Below are positions 13,769 through 23,880 of a stretch of DNA of 64,000 nt, piece after piece. The position numbers and the translations under genes were made by a program. The stretch spans positions 1 to 64,000 of the forward strand of contig ML769459.1 of the NCBI GenBank assembly GCA_009733575.1. Reading direction: 5' to 3'. The notes under the pieces were generated by a model. It was given only the letters and a program-made list of their open reading frames with translations, was not told the origin of the DNA and ran no database searches. This stretch comes from Gymnopus androsaceus JB14 (Eukaryota; Basidiomycota; Agaricomycetes; Agaricales; Omphalotaceae). How positions within the stretch are numbered: the first letter of the stretch is position 1; every line of letters begins with the position of its first letter.

Positions 13769-14576
13769 GTGGTTTTTTTGCGCGACTTTTGCAGTATTGT
13801 AATGACGGACTACTCTGCACGACTCATGGAACTCCAAGGATACTAGACCTTGGCCTTAAAGCTTCAAATTGTATTTAGGAAACTCAACGTGCTTGACGTT
13901 TGTATCGATATTTGTTGTATATTATTTCACTTACTAGTACTTCGAAACTAATTCATCCGAGCCACATCTAAAAAGAGAAATCGCGGAAGAACGAACTCTA
14001 TGACTGAAAGATATATGATTTGAAGATACTGCTACCTCCCTCTTCTTCCGATCATCCTTTCTATCTCTTGAATCCATCTTCGCTTCATCGGACCCGTAGA
14101 TCTTTTGACGACACAGATATTTTGCTTTGGCCCTTCTTGCATCTTTGAAGGTTTTCGCATTTGAGTGGAACCTTACGTCCGAACTTTTGCTTGAAGGACG
14201 TGCCACTATGCCAGTGTATCTTTATAATTTGCTATCCTTTACAAATAAAAAGGAACGGTGTTTAAATGTGACAGGGTGATTCCTCGTAGGGTCCGATTCA
14301 TGACCTGAGCAGGTCGTCGGCAGATAAGAGTAAAGGATGAAGTCAGACAGCACACTGGTGTCGATAATATAATGCTACAGAGAAAAGATAAAAAATATAT
14401 CAGGATCCACCTCTCTCACTCCCTCCCCCCCCTGCAGGACGAACCAGATCATCGGGAACTAACTATTACCCTTTCTTTCCTCTTCTTTATCTTTCCTGCC
14501 TCCACCAACATCTTCTCTGTCTTTCCAGGCGAGTCGAGATCCATCGCACTGATTATTACAGCATCCTGAATGTCCC
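13769..14576. other. Intergenic, no gene seen
   Basis: About 0.8 kb between two convergent genes. A short minus-strand open stretch at 13934-14206 is Lys/Ser-rich with no recognisable motif. Confidence 0.35.
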
Positions 14577-15142
14577 TCAAGTCACTGAAAGCTTCTCTGA
14601 CTCGAAAAATTTGTCCAGCTTTGACCAGTCAATGTTTTCCTCGTCTTTACAAAGGAGACCTGAATCCTTGAATGCATCTGAGAATTCCTTTTCTCTGGAG
14701 TCATCATCTATAGCAGCATAAATGGCAGCTGTGGCGATTTGTCCTGCTTTTCGAAAGTCTTGGACCACGTCGTACGAACGCGCCAGATCCCGCGCGGCAT
14801 TCATTCGAATTACATCACTGGGTCTTCTGCTGCTCTGAGCCTCGAGATACACGAGATGTTGCATCTGACGTTTTTCGAGAAAGGCAGGAGAAGGAGAGGG
14901 CGCCATAAGAGGGTCTATAGGCGAGACATTTGGTCGATGTTTCGATTTGGGTTCGCGTGGGGTAGAGTCGGGCTGACGAATTTGGTTTTTCCCTGAGGTT
15001 ACAGGTCAGTATTAGATCTTGCTGATCAGAGGCGTATATATACAGGACCGGGTTTGGAGAAAGGACTCGAGGTGGTACAATGGAATGCTTGTCGAAAGGT
15101 TCTCAGGACGACCTTGCTACGATGAAGGCGAGATAAAGACAT
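14577..15142 (-). CDS. Small protein with probable mitochondrial targeting sequence, unknown function
   Basis: Two exons (15142-15049 and 14992-14577) joined by a 56 nt GT-AG intron encode 169 residues in a single clean frame. The N terminus MSLSRLHRSKVVLRTFRQAF is rich in Arg, Ser and hydrophobic residues without acids, as expected for an amphipathic mitochondrial presequence. The rest contains a proline-rich linker, a helical block (MQHLVYLEAQSSRRPSDVIR, MNAARDLARSYDVVQDFRK) and an acidic C terminus (WSKLDKFFESEKL). I do not recognise a family; a subunit or assembly factor of a mitochondrial complex is possible but only a guess. The start was chosen because it supplies the presequence and is the first ATG before the intron. 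It lies directly beside duplicated copy B, so that duplication may have landed in its promoter. Confidence 0.6.
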
Positions 15143-15225
15143 AGTTTACTGGCTGTCGTGAGCAAGTGATCAAGACAGTCAGCGGCTAGAGCCAGCGAAG
15201 AGAATACTAGAGAATACCGTCGTAT

Positions 15226-15716
15226 AGGAACGGACATAATCGATCACTGAATTCCCGCCTAAAATTTCCTCCGATTTTCCATCGACAAAGAAGGGTATGA
15301 CTTATTTCTAACACTTCCACCTCTGTGCCTGAACGACACATTCACATTCTGGTCACAGACAAGTCGTATAGCCTCCATGTCTCCACCTTTGCTTCTTATT
15401 TTACCTTGTAGGTCAAAGACTTTTGAGATTTTAGGCCAGCTATTCTAGATGCATGTAAAGAGATTTGGGGACGGTTCTAAAATGGAAGAGAAACCAGTAG
15501 ATTGGAAGCGGCGCGGTTAGTGCACTTATTCACTCTCAGTTCCCTAGCTTCGGACTCTGCCATCATGATAGTAGATAAGCTTTGAGACTACGAACGCAAG
15601 TTCGCCGAATTTAGATGTTGAGCGCCGAAGAAGCTGAGATGTCGATGCAGCCACGTAGAATCTGTTCGGACCAGATTCGGAACAAAGGTTGCAGGCAGAA
15701 CGGTTGTATTATCATC
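15226..15716 (+). pseudogene. Segmental duplication copy B: degenerate aminotransferase 3' end
   Basis: Degenerate second copy of 4331-5020. It keeps AGGAACGGACATAATCGATC, then CCTAAAATTTCCTCCGATTT, then the last-exon region TTTTGAGATTTTAGGCCA and the downstream TTCGCCGAATTTAGATGTTG, but has internal deletions (about 200 bp shorter) and no usable frame. It is a fragment without promoter or N terminus. With copy A it brackets about 10 kb of decayed DNA. Confidence 0.8.
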
Positions 15717-16531
15717 TTTAAATGGGATAGAGCTCGGAAATGTCACGGTAATGATAATGAAGAAATTTTATGATGTTCGGACAATAGGATGGCAGTGACA
15801 CGGAGGCCAGTGGACAGGTGCAACCAGAATTCTAGCGAGCGTTACGGACGCTATAAAACCAAGTCAGTAAGAAATTAATAAAAACGAGGACACGGAAAGC
15901 GAATGAGATAATAAAATCAGCGGTCAATTTTTCCTCAACGTGTAGATAGGTAGTCTAACATGCGTTTGACACGGCTAAAAAGCCCATCATGATCATGAGG
16001 GAGAGATGAAGAGATCGACTCACTGAAGATGTTGAGGCTTGGAATGGGTGTTCTTTGGTGTTTGAGACTGAGTGAAGCAGGAGTGAAGTGAGCAGGAAGG
16101 ATGAAACGAAAGGCAAGTTTCAAAAAGAAAATTTTTCCGCGGTCACATGAAGGCCTGATCAGGCCTGATCCGACTTGTTATACAATCATCAATGTACGTG
16201 AGTCTTTTTATCCATCGATGATCTTCAAGGAGGTCAACATGCCTCGTGTCAGCAGCAAGTCTATCGATCTCTCAGACTTTGGTTCTTAAACCGTGCTCTT
16301 CTTCGTCTCGAACGCGTCTCATCCACTTTCTCACTGGTATTTGCTCTTTGAACGCTAGCTTCCGATCGCTACAGCCTTTTTGTATCTCTTTCCCGAGGTC
16401 CTCACGAACAGCGCAAGGTACCAGTCGTCACTCTTCGCATTTCCTATCTCGTCACATCTTCCCGATCTTGTCGCTCTCAATTTCTTATAATCGTGACCCT
16501 TATCCTTTCTTTCTCTTACATACACTCTTTC
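15717..16531. other. Intergenic and 5' leader of the HSP20-like gene
   Basis: No gene recognised. The last 200 bp are pyrimidine-rich (TCTCTTTCCCGAGG, CTTTCTTTCTCTTAC), as is common upstream of basidiomycete start codons. Confidence 0.35.
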
Positions 16532-17420
16532 ATGCCCAACACTACCGGTATCTACAGTCGAAAGCCTTCTCGGAACCAGGACAAGGGCGGTTCTACCCTC
16601 CCCAATACCCCTACACGCATTACTATACCCCCTTCTAGTGTGTTCGATCGTTCATATGCTGATAACGAAAGGTTGCCTACGACGACTCGGACGACATATA
16701 CCCATTCTTCCTCCTCCAATTCACGTTCACGTTCCCAATCCCAAGGTATCGATGATACTTTGCTAGAAGAATCGTATGTGCCACCTGTGGATGATGGGTT
16801 GGATGATCTGTGGGAGACGCTAAGGCACAAGAAGGAGCTGAAAATGGCCAAAGAGACACCAAAAGTACAGTCTCTGCAGGAACATCCCGAAGAGGAATTT
16901 TCGCCTATTGAGGCACCAGACGTTGATGTGCCTGTAGGTACTCAGAGGCCTGAGTCGCTTAGAAGGCAGAAATCCATGTACGTTTGACGAGACGAGATTC
17001 TTGATATGTACTGATAGTTTGATATCTAGAACCTCATTCCGCGAATCGCCGGATGGCAGAATCATTGCAGCCTTCATAGAAATGCCAGGCGTGCACAAGC
17101 AGGACGTACACGTCAGCTACTCTCGCAATCGCCTGGTAATCTCTTGGAAAACTGTCGAAGTGTCCGCCGAGTATGAAGAAAATGGTCGTCTTATTCGGGA
17201 GAAACTCGTGCGAGATTTTCAGAGAGTTCATCCCCTTCCGGAGGGTACTAGGGTGAGATTCTAATGTCGATGTTCGAGCGAATTCCTCTGACTGATTTTT
17301 CTACGTATTTAGTTCGAAGAGATTAGCGGGGTTATGAACGGTAGATTCTTGGTTCTGCGATACCCAAACAGCAGGTCTTTCCGAGTAGAGAATATACCTA
17401 CTAGTTCGGTTCTTTCATGA
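16532..17420 (+). CDS. HSP20/alpha-crystallin-like protein
   Basis: Three exons (16532-16977, 17030-17252, 17313-17420) with introns of 52 and 60 nt give 258 residues in one frame. The first 150 residues are Ser/Thr-rich and disordered with an acidic patch (DDGLDDLWETL). The C-terminal 100 residues match the beta-sandwich of small heat shock proteins: SFRESPDGRIIAAFIEMPGV resembles the strand and ELPGV loop of the family, followed by VHVSYSRNRLVISW, a charged linker, REKLVRDFQRVHPLPEGT, then the last strands ending FRVENIP, like the C-terminal I-x-I type anchor. It would act as an ATP-independent holdase. The long low-complexity N terminus is unusual and may control assembly. The start MPNTTG was chosen over an upstream in-frame ATG that would add a hydrophobic 13-residue extension. 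Confidence 0.75.
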
Positions 17421-17995
17421 GTAGCGGACCCTGGTGAGAACTACGACGGTCCCTACAGCTGTCATTTAATATTTAGACTGTATGATTCGGAATTTTGCAT
17501 ATGCTTTTTTACAATTATGAACTTTGAAGCTGAGTAAGCATGAGCGCTAAAAAGTTGCGGACATTTCCCCGGTGATATAGTCTCACGCTATAGTCTCACG
17601 CTAAGGTCACAGCGTAATGAAGTTTCAATATAATTTAGCGCATGTATACTATATCAGTAAGTATTTCTTTCATATGGTACTCTGTTTGCTCTTTTCAAAG
17701 CTAGCAGCTGGTGCGTTCAAATAGCTTGCTCACATAATAAATGATTCCCTGCACTGAGTGTATGAGCGAGCTCTCGGGCCGCCAGATTGTGGTGATTGTG
17801 TATTATATAGACAGACTATCACCACCGATCGCCTCTTGCCCTTGCGCGTGTTGCTTGCTTCAATCATGAGTCACCTCTGAGTCATATTCGGTCTCACGCC
17901 ACTTTCGCGCATAAATAAATAGGGGGAGTTTTTCCTAAACTCATCCACCAACTCCACTCGTGTTCTACCCTGTTCTACCGATACCGAAACCAATC
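17421..17995. promoter_or_regulatory. Intergenic with TATA-like box upstream of dioxygenase
   Basis: No gene in about 570 bp. A TATA-like run ATAAATAAAT at 17911-17920 lies about 75 bp before the dioxygenase ATG and is followed by a pyrimidine-rich leader, a reasonable core promoter. Confidence 0.4.
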
Positions 17996-19614
17996 ATGTA
18001 CTCTTATAATGACGAGAATTATAATAACGAGGTAAAAGCGTACGAAGAGAAACGGAAAGCGTCGCTACCTGAAAACGAAAAACATGACGGAGTTTTGCGA
18101 CTCAGAAAGGCGTTGCAAGTTGACATGAAGACTGTTTGCAGTGGAGTCTGCTCTATGGCAGACGGGAAAACGATTATTTTCTATGGAAAGGATAGTGAAG
18201 CTCGGTAAAGTGGCACCGCCTTTGTCTTTCATACCGCACGCTGACCCTCGTTTATCTTGAAATGACAGCCGTATTGACCTTGCAAAGGCCACTCCTGCCG
18301 AACTCGAGCATCTCTCTTCCTCTTGCGATCATGCTACGTTTGGGAGAGCAAATGAGGATGTTTTGGATGAGACCTACCGCAAGGCCGGGAAACTTAACCT
18401 GGAGCACGCACTTTTCAGCTACATTTGATCTTTTCGAGTCGCGAATCATGGATGTGGTCCGCCCATTCATCCTTCAAGGTGATAACGAACAATTTGTGAC
18501 GGTCAAGCCAGAGCTTTACAAGTTGAACGTTTATGGTGAGTGTTATTCCCGCATGTTGATATTCCTTTAAGATTAACGTATCGCTGCAGACAAAGGCTCA
18601 GCGCACAAGGACACCCCCAGGGGCGATAATATGGTCGCATCGCTTGTTGTTGTATTCGCAACTGCGCACGAAGTTGGTGCTCTTGTTCTTCGTCACGATA
18701 ACAAAGAGTGGGTTTACGACTCTGGTGTTGAGTTGGCCTCGACGGACGGTACTCCAAAAGTTGGTTACGTTGCGTTCTTCAGCGATGTTGAGCACGAAGT
18801 TCTGCCCGTAACTTCCGGTTATCGGGTCACGCTGACTTACAACATCTATCTTGAGAAACTACCTCTCAATGCTTCTTCCGAGCCTGAAGGCATTCCACGA
18901 GCACCTGTTTTCAATATGCCTACTCAGGCTCAGAGTGCCCTTTCCGATCTCTTGCTTGACCCCACGTTCCTCCCTGAAGGAGGTCTAATCGGATTCGGCC
19001 TTTGTCACCAATACCCTTTCCGAGAACGCATTGAGGACTACGGAAAGCAGAAACGCGAAGCTCTGCAGCTCATTCTTAACATCCTTAAAGGCAACGACCG
19101 GGCTATTTTTAACCTCTGTCAGGGACTGGGGTTGAAGCCGTTCATTCGTGTCATCTACTCATTCCGCGGCGGGATTGCAGTCGTGATGATTGACCACGTC
19201 GTGATGATTGACCACGTCGTGATGATTGACCATGTCGTGATGATTGACACGTCGTGATGATTGACCACGTCGTGATGATTGACCACGTCGTGAAGGGAGG
19301 TACTAGAGGTGGATATGATGGCGAGGATTTTATTTCGGATGAGCTTGTCAGTGAATTAGGGAGGCGTCTGGATCGACTGTGGTGGGCCGGAGTACTTCGA
19401 GAGTACCACGGTTACACGGATAAGCTTCCTGAAGAGCAAACAGTTCGCTGGATTACTCCGATGACAACTTTCAACGCGAACGGACTTTGCGTACATGACA
19501 TACGGGAACGAGGCTAGTTTGGAACATGCTTATGGCAACTTTTGCTTGATTTGTGAAGTGGGGCCGGTTGGTGATCGTACTACGACTCGTCCTACAAAGA
19601 CTGCTTCAGCCTGA
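17996..19614 (+). CDS. 2-oxoglutarate/Fe(II) dioxygenase-like protein (mushroom family), frame-disrupted
   Basis: Member of a fungal prolyl-4-hydroxylase-like 2OG-Fe(II) oxygenase family. The N terminus (MYSYNDENYNNE..., GKTIIFYGKDSEAR) leads to ATFGRANEDVLDETYRKAG, then SRIMDVVRPFILQG and PELYKLNVY. The iron-site region reads HKDTPR (the H-x-D of the metal triad), LVVVFATAHEVGALVLRH and FFSDVEHEVLPVTSGYRVTL, where the second histidine and the Arg that binds 2-oxoglutarate should lie. The stretch before HKDTPR looks about three residues shorter than usual. The frame breaks near 18420 and 19485 by one base each. An in-frame minisatellite at 19183-19289 also shifts the frame because one unit lacks a base. 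The C terminus reads YMTYGNEASLEHAYGNF and ends at 19612-19614. It is either a recent pseudogene or an affected assembly; the substrate is unknown. Confidence 0.65.
19183..19289 (+). repeat. 18 bp minisatellite, six copies
   Basis: Six tandem copies of GTGATGATTGACCACGTC at 19183, 19201, 19219, 19237, 19254 and 19272. Copy 3 has one substitution (CATGTC) and copy 4 lacks one base (17 bp). Each full unit encodes VMIDHV in the dioxygenase frame, so copies can be added in frame, but the 17 bp unit shifts the frame. Confidence 0.95.
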
Positions 19615-19809
19615 GGGTCGGAATAAATTGGTTGGTAGCTTTTCTGTTCTCTTAAATCTTTGTAATCAAGTTTGATGATGTCGAACTACTGTGTAAGTGA
19701 GGTGTGTAAATGAGGTGAAAGTTGAAGCGAACCAATAACAAGAGCAAGTGAAGAGGGGATTTTGGGGAAATTAACGCCGAGGCGATAATTCTCCCGCTCT
19801 CCGTGCGGC

Positions 19810-19969
19810 ATACTACTTAGACCTGAAGCAGCCTACCATAATTGCATCCATGATTCTATCTGGCTTCTGCAAGAATTGATCATTAGAGCCGATACTGTAT
19901 AAGTAGCCCCAAAATAAAATAAGCACCACAGATTGAAGCAGATGTTATGTGGTACAGAAAATGCAAACA
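19810..19969 (+). repeat. 160 bp dispersed repeat, copy 1
   Basis: Matches 23550-23708 along its whole length: TACTACTTAGACCT, CATAATTGCAT, ATGATTCTATCTGGCTTC, ATACTGTATAAGTA, CCCCAAAATAAAATAAGCA. Copy 1 has TG or CA where copy 2 has CG at several sites (for example CTGCAAGAATTG against CCGCGAGAATCG). Confidence 0.9.
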
Positions 19970-20059
19970 GTAAGCTTGAATTCCAGAAGATATCCTGGAG
20001 ATATATCCTTCATCTTCATCACAAGGTGGCCTTTCAGGCAAGCCATTTCATCCAGAATC

Positions 20060-20640
20060 ATCTCTTCCATATACTTCAGTCTTGAACCTCATGCAACCCT
20101 TTAACTTTGCCTGTCCTCAAGCATCTGACTCTACTATGTTCAACAGCTTTTCCAATGCAGTGGAACTTGGACCAATCATCCATGAATTCCACCTGTGAGC
20201 CTATTTTTCTTAGAACAAGATCCATAGGACTCATTCGGAAATCTTCATGCAGTAAAGGAGCAATTGCAAGAAGCTTCTCATTTGTTGTGAGATTCAACCT
20301 GTCCCAATACAGTGACCAATAATGGATAGGGAAAATAAGGTCCAGGAGGGTTCATTTTTGGTGAATAAAGTCAATAATTAGGGATTAAGAATGAATTATT
20401 ATTATTGATATTGTATAAAATTTGGGTCAAGAACGCGCAAATGAATGTTCAATGACATGTATGATGATGGAGAATGAAAAGCTATAGTAAGTGCCACGGT
20501 TGGCATCAAAATTTTCAAACTCCATGCACAATCATTCAAAAGCTTCCGAGTTGCACCAGCTCGTCTATCAACAGCTCCCGCCAAGGGCAGTGAGCTTATA
20601 GACAGGGTGGGACCATGCCTACACAGCACTGGGGTATAGA
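20060..20640 (-). other. Fragmentary coding-like sequence, unidentified
   Basis: A minus-strand open stretch at 20297-20076 contains LLAIAPLLHEDFRMSPMDLV and WSKFHCIGKAVEHS, which look protein-like rather than random, and a second short stretch lies at 20629-20402. There is no start, splice pattern or known motif to join them. It could be the end of a lineage-specific gene or of a DNA transposon gene. The surrounding DNA is CpG-poor. Confidence 0.25.
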
Positions 20641-20949
20641 TATATTATCACATTAAACAATTGTATAAATTTCTAAATCCTAAATGTGGTCTATGGTTTA
20701 GAAACATAGACCTAGATTTAGCCAACATCAGGAGCTGTCATATTTAGAAAATATTCTAGGATCCTAATGCCCACAGAAAGTCATCCATTTGGGACTGAAT
20801 CAATTTCCAGGGTGGTGACATCTTCCAAATGAAAACTGTGTTCATGGGCATTTCCTGTTTGAATCAGGATTACAAGAGCAACTGGATTCAGGGCCTATAG
20901 ATTAAAATTTTTTTTAATTGAACAATCCATGTCAAATATTGAGACTTGG

Positions 20950-22131
20950 TATTCAAATAGAAGTAGACTTACAGCACTGTATGTATATAAATTAACAAAG
21001 AAGTAACCAGCATTATAAATAGGGGAAAGGTAGGCTGCTTGAATGTTCAGTGCATTAAAGGTAATGTTGGTTACCTTTTCATGTGATAAGTTATAACTTT
21101 AGGTATTTCCTGACACTTCAGAAAATCACAGACCTGTACCACACCAAAAATTGCACCAGACTCCACCATAAGTAGAAGGATTGCTTCCACTTGTGTTTTC
21201 TTGTTGCGCAATATTGCACAGGTTGATTGATGATATGTCCTAAAATAACATATTGTGATAAGTAAGTATCTTGAAGGTAAATGAGGTGCACAATGCCTAC
21301 CATGCACGATAAGCTATCAAGAGTGTCGCCACAACATTTACTGTCAAATTGAGTGCAGTACTGAGCCAATCCAAGTTTAATGCATTTTTGTTGAAGTTGA
21401 GCTGTGATTTTGTGTCAGCAACGGGATCAGCAATGTTGACACCTGAGTAGTCTCCAATGTCAGTATATATTTCAGGGGAATATGGCAAATGAGATTACCT
21501 ATGTCTGCCAGCAGGATAATCAACAGCATCCATTTAATTAGCTTATTTCTGCCCAGAGTGCCCAAGCTCTCCAAACAATAGCCATATCAGCAATCAAGAA
21601 CTGCATGTGGGATTAAGTATCAGTTTTCGTGCTCAAGATAGATGATTAAAGAAAATTCACAATCAAATTTTCAGAGCAGACTATTAAAATGATCATTACC
21701 ATAGTTTTCAATCTGGCAGCCATTTCTTGTGCTAAGAGACCTCCTGAAAGTGACACCACCAAGCTGAAATTTACATGGATAAAATTGCCTGCAAAATTTG
21801 CACAAGTGAAAAGACTTGTCATTGCAAATCCTGCCAGAAGGAGTCCAATCAACGATTTATGAGCCCATCCATTATTTTCCTTTTGCCTACAGTGTGGTTT
21901 TGGTGTTAGTATAACAGAAGATGGAACATGGCAATAGGCACACAATATGATATGCATGCTAATGATGAAAGCCAGTATGTAGACCCCTGGTAGCAACCTA
22001 TTGAATAAGAGTCCCTCTCACCTTTATACATATTGCTTACCAAACAGTCCACTGGTAAATATCAGGGCAGCAGCATTTTGAAGCAGTGAAATTCCAAAAA
22101 CCACAATTCTTTCTGACTCTTCTGATGTCAT
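20950..22131 (-). pseudogene. Multi-TM (about seven-TM) mushroom-specific membrane protein, frame-disrupted
   Basis: Uncharacterised basidiomycete membrane protein family. ATG at 22131 starts MTSEESERIVVFGISLLQNA, the first hydrophobic segment. Further segments follow: VYILAFIISMHIILCAYC, SLIGLLLAGFAMTSLFTCA, LVVSLSGGLLAQEMAARL, then the family-typical FLIADMAIVWRAWALWAEN and KWMLLIILLADIG, LDWLSTALNLTVNVVATLLI with AYRAW, and QVEAILLLMVESGAIFGVVQ. Introns of about 50 nt separate them. One base is missing in an A-run near 21557 (AEN to KLIKW), and the first exon junction near 22060 is also out of phase. The region is CpG-poor and embedded in a mosaic of fragments. Function is unknown for the family. 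Confidence 0.55.
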
Positions 22132-22203
22132 GTATAAATCATTCGATGGGCAGTACAGTGTCTTCTGCTTAGGACATGCTTAATTTATACCATTACTTCA
22201 GCA

Positions 22204-22276
22204 CTACAGCAGCTCACAGCAATCTACAGTAGCCACAACACTGTACAGTTCTGTGGATTGCTGTGAGGTCCTGTAG
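22204..22276. repeat. Imperfect hairpin
   Basis: CTACAGCAGCTCACAGCAAT (start of the left arm, 22204-22229) is nearly the reverse complement of 22251-22276 (CTGTGGATTGCTGTGAGGTC...). The 26 bp arms with a 21 bp loop could be a small foldback element or a hairpin upstream of the membrane-protein gene. Confidence 0.6.
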
Positions 22277-22677
22277 GTTGCTGTAGGCTGAGCATTGCTT
22301 GACCGTTCTGCCATCTGCCATTCCCAACTGATGGATACGGCAACGGGGGCCTTGGATGTTATTTAACCAGTGTGCGGGATGCCATGTTCAACTTCGCTTT
22401 TTTTTCCCATTGAGCTCAACTTGACTTGCACTACTACTAGTTTTCGAACTCTTCAATATGTCTTTAATGACTTCATTTAGCTTCATTGAAGGAGTATTTA
22501 ACAACAACATGGTAGTAGTAGTAGTCAAGTAGTGTACTTATTGTGCCATTTTTAGAACAGTAGTAGCAAGGAAATAAGGCTGTACGGTCAAGAATTAGCA
22601 TCAGAAGCATCAGAAACCCCTGAATACTGGAAAGTGACCCATGGGGAATGTAATTGCGGGAGTTCTTGCATTTCTCG
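22277..22677. other. Intergenic, no gene seen
   Basis: About 400 bp of AT-rich DNA with a short TAG/GTA repeat (TAGTAGTAGTAGTCAAGTAG near 22513). No coding signal. Confidence 0.3.
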
Positions 22678-23220
22678 TTAATCCCCTGTCTTCACGGTGG
22701 CTTCTTCACCCTCTCCTGATTCCTGGAGAAAAGAAGGAGTCAGAGGAAGTGAAGCGAAGTTTGGGTCGACAGAGGCTGGATCCATTGAGGACAAGTTGAA
22801 GTGGCTTGGGTTGGCGACGTCTACTAAGTGTGGGGAAAGTAGAGATTAGGGGAGTTGGATTGGATTGAGGGATCAAGGATCTCTCACCATCCATTCGGGT
22901 TCATACTTGGACCAGTACTTGATGTATCGCAAGGCTGTTAAAGGCAATTAATACTGAACCATTGAAAGTAGTTTCGTTAGGGAACTCGAAAAAACAATCC
23001 CGAGTGTCGCAAATTGACGAGAAACAGAACGGATCGGAATCGACCAAAAGTTGAAGCCAAAGTCACTGCAAAATATCTCCATCGCTACATGCATCTTGGA
23101 AAAAAATACAACAATGGGCCTAATGTGGGATTGCTTCATGCCTGTCCAGACAATCCAGTGCCAAGTATCGAAGATTCGAAAGATCATGCCATAGAATATG
23201 ATTGGAACAGTCATTAGCAT
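22678..23220 (-). CDS. 3' gene fragment, unidentified
   Basis: Three coding-like pieces on the minus strand. A hydrophobic stretch at about 23220-22950 (VPIIFYGMIFRIFDTWHWIV) precedes an exon LRYIKYWSKYEPEWM near 22930. After an intron starting at GTGAGAG, a last exon gives ANPSHFNLSSMDPASVDPNF and ends at 22678-22680. The last two exons form a good gene end with acidic tail (GEGEEATVKTGD). I cannot identify the family or confirm that the upstream piece belongs to it. Confidence 0.35.
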
Positions 23221-23512
23221 ACAGCCAGTTAGGGAACGGCTTTATGCGTGGCGGAATGCAAACGAGAGGGAGCGTAAAGAAAGACGCGGCTGGGAAGCAA
23301 AGAAACTCGTGGCTGGGAACGGCTACTACGTCCTTCGCAGTCTTTTGGAGCTTGCAGGGAAGAAAGAGACTCTAGGAAACGTTTTATTCGCTCTGGCTGC
23401 CTTGGCAAAGGACAATCCCGTTGTAGCCAACGAAGTGGCATTGCAGGAGATCGTCGGTCATGCAAAGTCTCGTTCCGGCGATACCAAACTCTCCACTTGT
23501 CGGAAGCGGTAA
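23198..23512 (+). pseudogene. ARM-repeat-like protein fragment (3' end)
   Basis: An open plus-strand stretch encodes VRERLYAWRNANERERKERR, then YYVLRSLLELAGKKETLGNV and LFALAALAKDNPVVANEV. The NVLFALAALAKDNP block looks like an armadillo/HEAT-type helix pair. No start or upstream exons are present and the sequence to the left is unrelated, so it appears to be a transposed 3' fragment. The downstream DNA contains repeat copy 2 (23550-23708). Confidence 0.4.
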
Positions 23513-23549
23513 TTCTCCAGCTATTTATTTTGTATTTATTAGGCCAGCT

Positions 23550-23708
23550 TACTACTTAGACCTAAAGCAGCCTCCCATAATTGCATCTATGATTCTATCT
23601 GGCTTCCGCGAGAATCGATCATTAGAGCCAATACTGTATAAGTAACCCCAAAATAAAATAAGCATTACAGATTGAAGCGGATATTATGTAGTACAGAAAA
23701 CGCAAACA
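23550..23708 (+). repeat. 160 bp dispersed repeat, copy 2
   Basis: Direct repeat partner of 19810-19969; the two copies bound the mosaic of fragments between them. This copy keeps more CpG sites than copy 1, so it is probably closer to the ancestral sequence. Confidence 0.9.
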
Positions 23709-23880
23709 ACGAGTATGTATATGGAAGCAAAAGTCCATCCTGTGATAATCTAGCGCAGACTAATGATACAAAGCTATCAGTCCGAATGGAAACACATCAC
23801 AGTTAGCCAAAAAAAACACTTGCAAAGGACTGTAGAGTATCATGTAGGTGGCTTGAACTTTTTATTCGTATACCCCGCAG

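Noticed and set aside
19183..19289. CRISPR-like array
   Set aside because: Units are contiguous 18 bp copies without spacers, inside a eukaryotic coding region; it is a minisatellite.
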